Below, in pieces: positions 59,216 through 64,000 of a stretch of DNA of 64,000 nucleotides. The DNA comes from Dolomedes plantarius (taxonomy: Eukaryota > Arthropoda > Arachnida > Araneae > Dolomedidae), in NCBI GenBank assembly GCA_907164885.2, contig OU015491.1:115493288-115557287 (forward strand), in the 5' to 3' direction. The first letter of the stretch is position 1; the number at the start of each line of letters is the position of its first letter. The notes under the pieces are model-generated. The model did not search any database, was not told the origin of the DNA, and worked only from the letters and a program-made list of their open reading frames with translations. The position numbers and the translations under genes are program-made.

Positions 59216-59689
59216 TCATAAGTGCTCCCTTTCAGCAGTGTTTGTGCCTTTACACGGTGCTCTTAAAATAAAGTAACTAACGAATATATCGGCCTTGGTG
59301 GGTCAATGTCCTCAGAATAGAGTACCCGCCGAGACGAGAAAATAAATGTATTTTAAAAGCAAATACAAGCATTTAAAGACGAACGGAAAAGGAGAGAAGT
59401 GAAAATAGTTACAATAATATATACATTGAAGGGAAATAAAATAATATTGTCACTTTTTAAATCAAAATTAATATTTAAATTAATCATAATTAAATTGCGA
59501 GTATAGAGCAGAAATATAATAAATTAAAAGTTGTGAAATGCAATGTAATTTTATCAGCTGAAATTGCTGTACAAGAAGAATCTAATCGGACGTGAACTAA
59601 GACTCAAATACGAATTGCTTTAATTATAAAAATTATAAGTAGCGATGTAGTGGTTGAATATGTATAAATATAAATGTGTATGTTTGTGC

Positions 59690-59722
<33 letters not shown>

Positions 59723-60640
59723 TGGTTGTTGCTGTTATGGGGCCGAATGCTATGGCGCCAAATGGGAAGCCGTAGCCGAACAAGTGGTAGCAGATTAAAA
59801 AAGCTAAGCCAAAAATGGCGAGACATGAAAATGCGTTGTGTAAAAATTAAGTTACTGATTTAACTTACAGAAACAGATCTCTCTCTGGTTATTTTTTGAA
59901 GCTAGCCTTGAACTGCGCCAAGCTGTATTTCGCACCTGCGCAATACGGGCTCAAGCCCCTAGATTTGGCGTGCATCGCCTTTCCAGGCAATAATTCATTT
60001 TTTCTTTTCTGCCAATATATGTCGGTTACGAAAGACAATTATATAACAGTTGCCGGGCAAAACATGGCCGTTGAATCATCAGGGACGAGCCAACGCAGCG
60101 TCCCAGACCATCTTACGTTAAGTTGTAGTCGTAGCAGGGTAGGCGAAAATAATCTAAGTCCACAAACAAAATTAAAGGCGAGTTAATCTTGATTTAAATT
60201 TATTTCTAAGAATTTCCGGGGAGCGTCATACAGTTTCATACCATCGTTGCTGGACATTAAATCGTACATGTCGCTATTTTCGGGTAGAATCCCGGCTGCG
60301 TAATGCTGCGACGCTATTGACGGAGAGCTCGAACTCACGTTATGTTAGGTTGAGAGCAGACAAAAAAAGACTCGGAATTATTGCGAAAGGCGCGGATTTT
60401 CAGGCGGGCTGAACAAATGGTTAAAAAACTGACACGTGATTAAGTCACGTCATATGTGGTTATGGCCGTTATATAATGCTTATATAAGGCTCTCCGCTGC
60501 ACATGGCATTAGGGGAAAAATATATTTATATTGGTTTAATATAGGTCATAATCCAAGGTTAAGGGGACGGTATTCTGTTGCAATAAGATAAACGAATTTT
60601 GAAAAATATAAAACCGCTATAAAGCATAGTATACCTGTGA
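59216..60640. other. Unassigned sequence with an (AAT)n array and a promoter-like segment
   Basis: An (AAT)n microsatellite lies at 59696-59722. A 96-codon open frame at 59896-60186 has no recognised domain. A GC-richer part at 60200-60500 ends with CACGTGATTAAGTCACGT and a TATA-like gcttatataaggctctcc near 60478, which could be the promoter of the reverse transcriptase remnant that follows. Confidence 0.4.
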
Positions 60641-60644
60641 GTAA

Positions 60645-61921
60645 CAGTGGAAATTTCATTATTTAAGTGATTTTAAAATTGCCTATCTGAGTACTAAGCC
60701 AAATGATCATCATGTAAATTTAAAAACCTTAAAACCGTCTATCACTGCTTTACAAGATCAATTTGCAATAACCTATGTTGATAAAGTTCTTGCTAACTAT
60801 GCATTTATATTCAAAAACTTTTATCGTGACAAATTATTACAGTGCTATAATGATAATACTGTTTATAAAAAATTAGATTCTATATCTTGTACTATACAAA
60901 ATCGTATCAAAGCTTTATATCGCCGTGCAGGTTATGAAATTAAAAATCTAAAGTTTCCCTATTTAGTCTTAATCCCTAAATTTCATAAATCACCGGTTAA
61001 ATTTAGAACTGTAACAGTTGGGTGCAATACGTACTTAAGGCTTGCTAATAATAAACTTTTAAATATACATAAAATGGTTTATAAAAAAATAAGTAAAGAA
61101 GTAATTTCTTAAAAGATAGCTTAGAAATAGTTGAACGGATAAAACGTAAAGGAGATATAACTAACGTTAAAAGCTATGATTTTACGGATCTTTTCAACTC
61201 TATCAACCTTAAAGATCTTTATAGTATTATACTTGGGTTATATGATCAATATGATTTAAAGACATATATAACTGAAAATAAATATCGTGCGATACTAGAC
61301 TTTGTAATTAATTAAACAATACTATATAATGGTAGAAACTTCTATAAGCAAATACATGGAATACCAATGGGTGGAGGATGCTCATCTGCTTTAGCAGATA
61401 TATACCTTCACTTTTACGAAAGTGGTGTTATGGTTCTTAATGAACTTATGTTTTTCTGATATGTAGATGATATACTCATATGTTTTAATGAAAACTTAAA
61501 TGCAATAGATATTAATTTTTACCTTAAAAATCTTAAATTGGTGGAGACAAATAAAGATAACGATGGCAATTTGGTATTTTTGGACTTGAGTTTAAATGTT
61601 AATCTAAATCTAATATCATACAGTCTATATGATAAACGCGAATTTTACAACTTTAAAACTGTTAGGATTATGAATTGGAATAATACTCTACATTTAAATA
61701 TTAAACGCAATATAGTTACTAACCAGTTAATACGATGCCAACGTTTACATTCAAACACAAAAACTATGGACGTCAGTATAAATAAATTCATAATTATAGC
61801 TATTGACCAGGGTTTTCCTGTCATTTTCCTCGCATCAATTCTAACCCAGTTTTTAAATTTAGATAATAAAGATTGCGAGAATCGTTTTAACATATGTTGG
61901 CAACACCAAAAATTTCCCTAA
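60645..61921 (+). pseudogene. Decayed reverse transcriptase of a retroelement
   Basis: Open from 60645 to 61109 (TAA at 61110-61112), then continues in another frame to 61921. The first part reads TYVDKVLANYAFIFKNFY and YLVLIPKFHKSPVKFRTV. The second reads SYDFTDLFNSINLKDLYSII (catalytic Asp in the DFTDLF block), GIPMGGGCSSALADIYLHFY, YVDDILICF (catalytic Asp pair), NLVFLDLSLN and SYSLYDKREFYNFKTV. These are RT palm and thumb motifs in the right order. In-frame stops are TAA in FVIN-stop-TILYNG and TGA just before YVDD. The GIPMG...LADIYL and YDKR features fit an RT type common in invertebrate repeats, with a layout that recalls Penelope-like elements. The clade is not certain, and no endonuclease was recognised. 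Confidence 0.85.
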
Positions 61922-62292
61922 TACGGCAATATAAAATATCCCTACTATGTCTATAAATGTGAGTGTGCTTAAGTTTCGTGTCTCTTGCTTGGTGTGGAGT
62001 TAAGTATTTTTGTATCTTAATTTTTGTAGTGTATTAGTTAATGTGTAATTATTTAATTGATTAGTATTATTATACTTCAGTATCTTAGTATTAAGATTTT
62101 TTCCATATTAAAAAGTTAAAACACTATTCATCTTGTAATTATGTTTTATTTTACTTTATAAGTAAATATATATAGTTTAACTTATCTGTTTCATCCAAAA
62201 AAATTTTTTTTCTTCTTCAGAATTCTTTATAACGGTCTTGGTGTTATAGCCGGTATCCGGGAGTGTTGCCTGGGATTAAACATGTTTAACCG
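61922..62292. other. Unassigned sequence
   Basis: AT-rich; possibly the 3' untranslated part of the preceding retroelement. No feature recognised. Confidence 0.4.
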
Positions 62293-62297
62293 GTGTT

Positions 62298-62326
62298 GGG
62301 GGGGGGGGTCACAACCCCCCCCCCCC
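62298..62326. repeat. Poly-G/poly-C hairpin
   Basis: Eleven Gs (62298-62308), a 6-base spacer TCACAA, and twelve Cs (62315-62326). It can form a hairpin or quadruplex/i-motif structures. Confidence 0.95.
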
Positions 62327-62451
62327 AGTCATCAACTATACCACCTCCACATCCGTTTTTGCTTATTTTTTATATGTCTATCTTATTTTATGTTATAGGA
62401 GTATTAAAGGTCGCATCTGCCCTTTTAGTCATATTAATTTTAAATATCTAT

Positions 62452-62452
<1 letters not shown>

Positions 62453-62543
<91 letters not shown>
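62453..62543. repeat. (TC)n and (TA)n microsatellites
   Basis: A TC array at about 62453-62487 passes directly into a TA array at 62488-62541. Confidence 0.95.
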
Positions 62544-62544
<1 letters not shown>

Positions 62545-62760
62545 AGCTTGTCTCTTTGTTTGTCCGCTATAGAATCATAGACTGTTTCACCCACCGGGAC
62601 CAAATTCGGCACAGTTAATGTTTAGGACCCGAGAAACTTAAATCAGCAAAAATGAAATTTGGGGGTCAATTAGCTTTTTAAATTAATTTTTTAATGATTT
62701 TTGTGCCCCTAACCGCACCTCTTAAATGTGGATGCAGCCCCTTCACCACAACCAGTCAAA
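62544..62760. repeat. Dispersed repeat family B, inverted copy
   Basis: Inverse of 25440-25690. Shares agagcttgtct, ctatagaatcatagactgtt and accgggaccaaattcggcac. Joined to a TA array at the same edge as the other copy. Confidence 0.8.
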
Positions 62761-62869
62761 TTCGATACGCAGGGGAAATGAGGTTTGTTCTGAGAGGGGT
62801 GATCGTAGGGTGGTTTGAGAGTTGGTGTGGGGGTGACGGGGGGGGGAAGTGTTTATTTTATTTTTCATA

Positions 62870-62911
62870 CGTTTATTGGAGTCGTGAGTCTAAAAAGTTT
62901 GAGAACCGCTG
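62870..62911. mobile_element. Right end of a second hAT-type element
   Basis: On the minus strand reads CAGCGGTTCTCAAACTTTTT and then GACTCACGACTCC, a common hAT terminus. CTTTATAC follows at 62912-62919 as the possible 8-bp duplication, but no matching left end was found within the window, so the element is truncated or nested. Confidence 0.6.
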
Positions 62912-62919
62912 CTTTATAC

Positions 62920-63334
62920 AATTTTACACAATGGCGTTCAAACTAATAGAACTTAATAAAATTTGAAATAAAGGAAGAAGAAAAAAAATTTTAAATTAAG
63001 TTTGTCCCATGGTTTGTCCCATTTTTGGAAGCCTTCTGTTGATCTAAATATATTAATTGCTAGAGGATCATAAAATGGGAACAAGTTTAAGAGTTCTACA
63101 GTTTTTTTCAATTAAGTTCGCGAAACAGAGTTAACATACGATATGTATTTGAATTATGTAATCTGTGAAATCATATAGGATAAATGTTTTAGAGTTTTGG
63201 GGTTTTTAAGCAGTGGGAGGAAAAGCTCTTTAAACAGAGAAACATAACGACACATAATTTCATTCCGAACTATTAGACCATTAGTTATATTAAGGCATAA
63301 GAAAATTTATGAAATTACTTTTAAAGAATGATTT
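62920..63334. other. Unassigned AT-rich sequence
   Basis: Nothing recognised. Confidence 0.5.
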
Positions 63335-63519
63335 CCCGGGTAGATATATAGATATAAAATTTTTCATGCTTTCCATCAAAAATTACTGGGTATATCATTT
63401 CAGTAGAAACGCGCTAAACGCATTCTGTCTGGCCAGATGAACATGAAGAGCGAGGGCTGCAGCCCAGTATTTTTTTGATGGAATGCATGAAAAATTTTAT
63501 ATCTATATATCTACACGGG
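63335..63519. repeat. Fold-back repeat of family C
   Basis: The left arm (63335-63390, CCCGGGTAGATATATAGAT and onward) is the inverse of the right arm (63463-63519) over about 56 bp with few differences, separated by 72 bp. The right arm plus the loop equals the family C sequence at 24110-24250 in inverse orientation, so the left arm is an extra inverted copy of the repeat's end. Confidence 0.88.
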
Positions 63520-63540
63520 CAACGCCGGACAATAATGCTA

Positions 63541-63614
<74 letters not shown>

Positions 63615-64000
63615 GCGTTTTCTTAATAAATACTTTAGATTCACAATCTACCATCAGAGTAAAAATTATTCTTTTTTGTAATGACGAGTTTCGAAAGAAT
63701 TTGAATAGCCAAGTAGAATTTAAACGAGCTTTAGATAATAAATAAATTGGTATTACCCTTTAATTCTCAACCTTGTTGTTCTCGAGTTTACTAAGAAAAA
63801 ATAATTTAATATATTTACCTATAAGAAATAATTATATTGCACACAAATTAATTTATTGTCTGGAATCAATGAATGATTTTTTTTTCTTTTAGCTTTTGGA
63901 TACTGAAACAAATTTTATTAAATATTGTTTTACATTTAGCTGAATGAAATAAACTTATTGCAATAATATGAATTACATAGAACACTACTTTTTCTTTCAA
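63520..64000. other. (TA)n array and AT-rich sequence
   Basis: The end of inverted family C (aacgccggacaataatgcta) runs into a TA array at 63551-63610, the same junction as at 24062. Beyond 63613 nothing is recognised. Confidence 0.6.

Noticed and set aside
62912..62919. CTTTATAC paired with the same 8-mer at 20388 as one giant hAT insertion
   Set aside because: The two hAT ends have different terminal sequences (CAGAGATGGGG and CAGCGGTTCTC), so the shared 8-mer is coincidence.

Overview
The window looks like non-genic DNA from an animal nuclear genome, most likely an arthropod and probably a spider. It is AT-rich with many long (TA)n arrays, has no operons or bacterial signals, and is packed with eukaryotic transposable elements. 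The intact Tc1-like transposase resembles, from memory, the type annotated many times over in spider genomes. I could run no search, so the taxonomic call is an inference. No host gene, rRNA, functional tRNA or CRISPR array could be supported.

Layout. 1.3-5.8 kb: two direct copies of one Tc1-like element, the first broken and the second with an intact DD34E transposase, with a small inverted-repeat element between them. 7.1-8.5 kb: a possible solo LTR and the 3' end of a LINE. 13.26-19.26 kb: a full-length Ty3/gypsy retrotransposon on the minus strand with matching 364-bp LTRs, inserted in a TA array inside an older repeat. 20.4-21.1 kb: a hAT-type non-autonomous element. 22.7-23.8 kb: a three-unit tandem repeat. 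24-26 kb: dispersed repeats and a candidate solo LTR. 28.1-28.8 kb: a mariner remnant with terminal inverted repeats of about 153 bp.

29.9-32.7 kb: the hardest structure to explain, a composite of direct and inverted long repeats around fragments of an uncharacterised protein. 33-34.6 kb: tRNA-derived SINE relics and an old tandem repeat. 35.9-36.6 kb: a hAT element with SPIN-like ends and a perfect 8-bp target duplication. 41.4-41.9 and 52.9-53.7 kb: candidate solo LTRs. 45.3-50.1 kb: local duplications split by a TTAA-flanked element and by a mariner remnant. 53.8-55.1 kb: a 495-bp tandem repeat. 55.4-57.3 kb: a decayed minus-strand gene of a conserved, probably transposon-borne family. 60.6-61.9 kb: a decayed reverse transcriptase gene. 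62.3-63.6 kb: a G/C hairpin, a second hAT end and a fold-back repeat.

The contents are mainly a record of repeated insertion, nesting and decay by at least eight mobile-element classes. Only the second Tc1-like copy has an open transposase frame, and it could in principle mobilise the broken sister copy. I found no convincing new multi-gene system; the best candidate for something undescribed is the composite at 29.9-32.7 kb.
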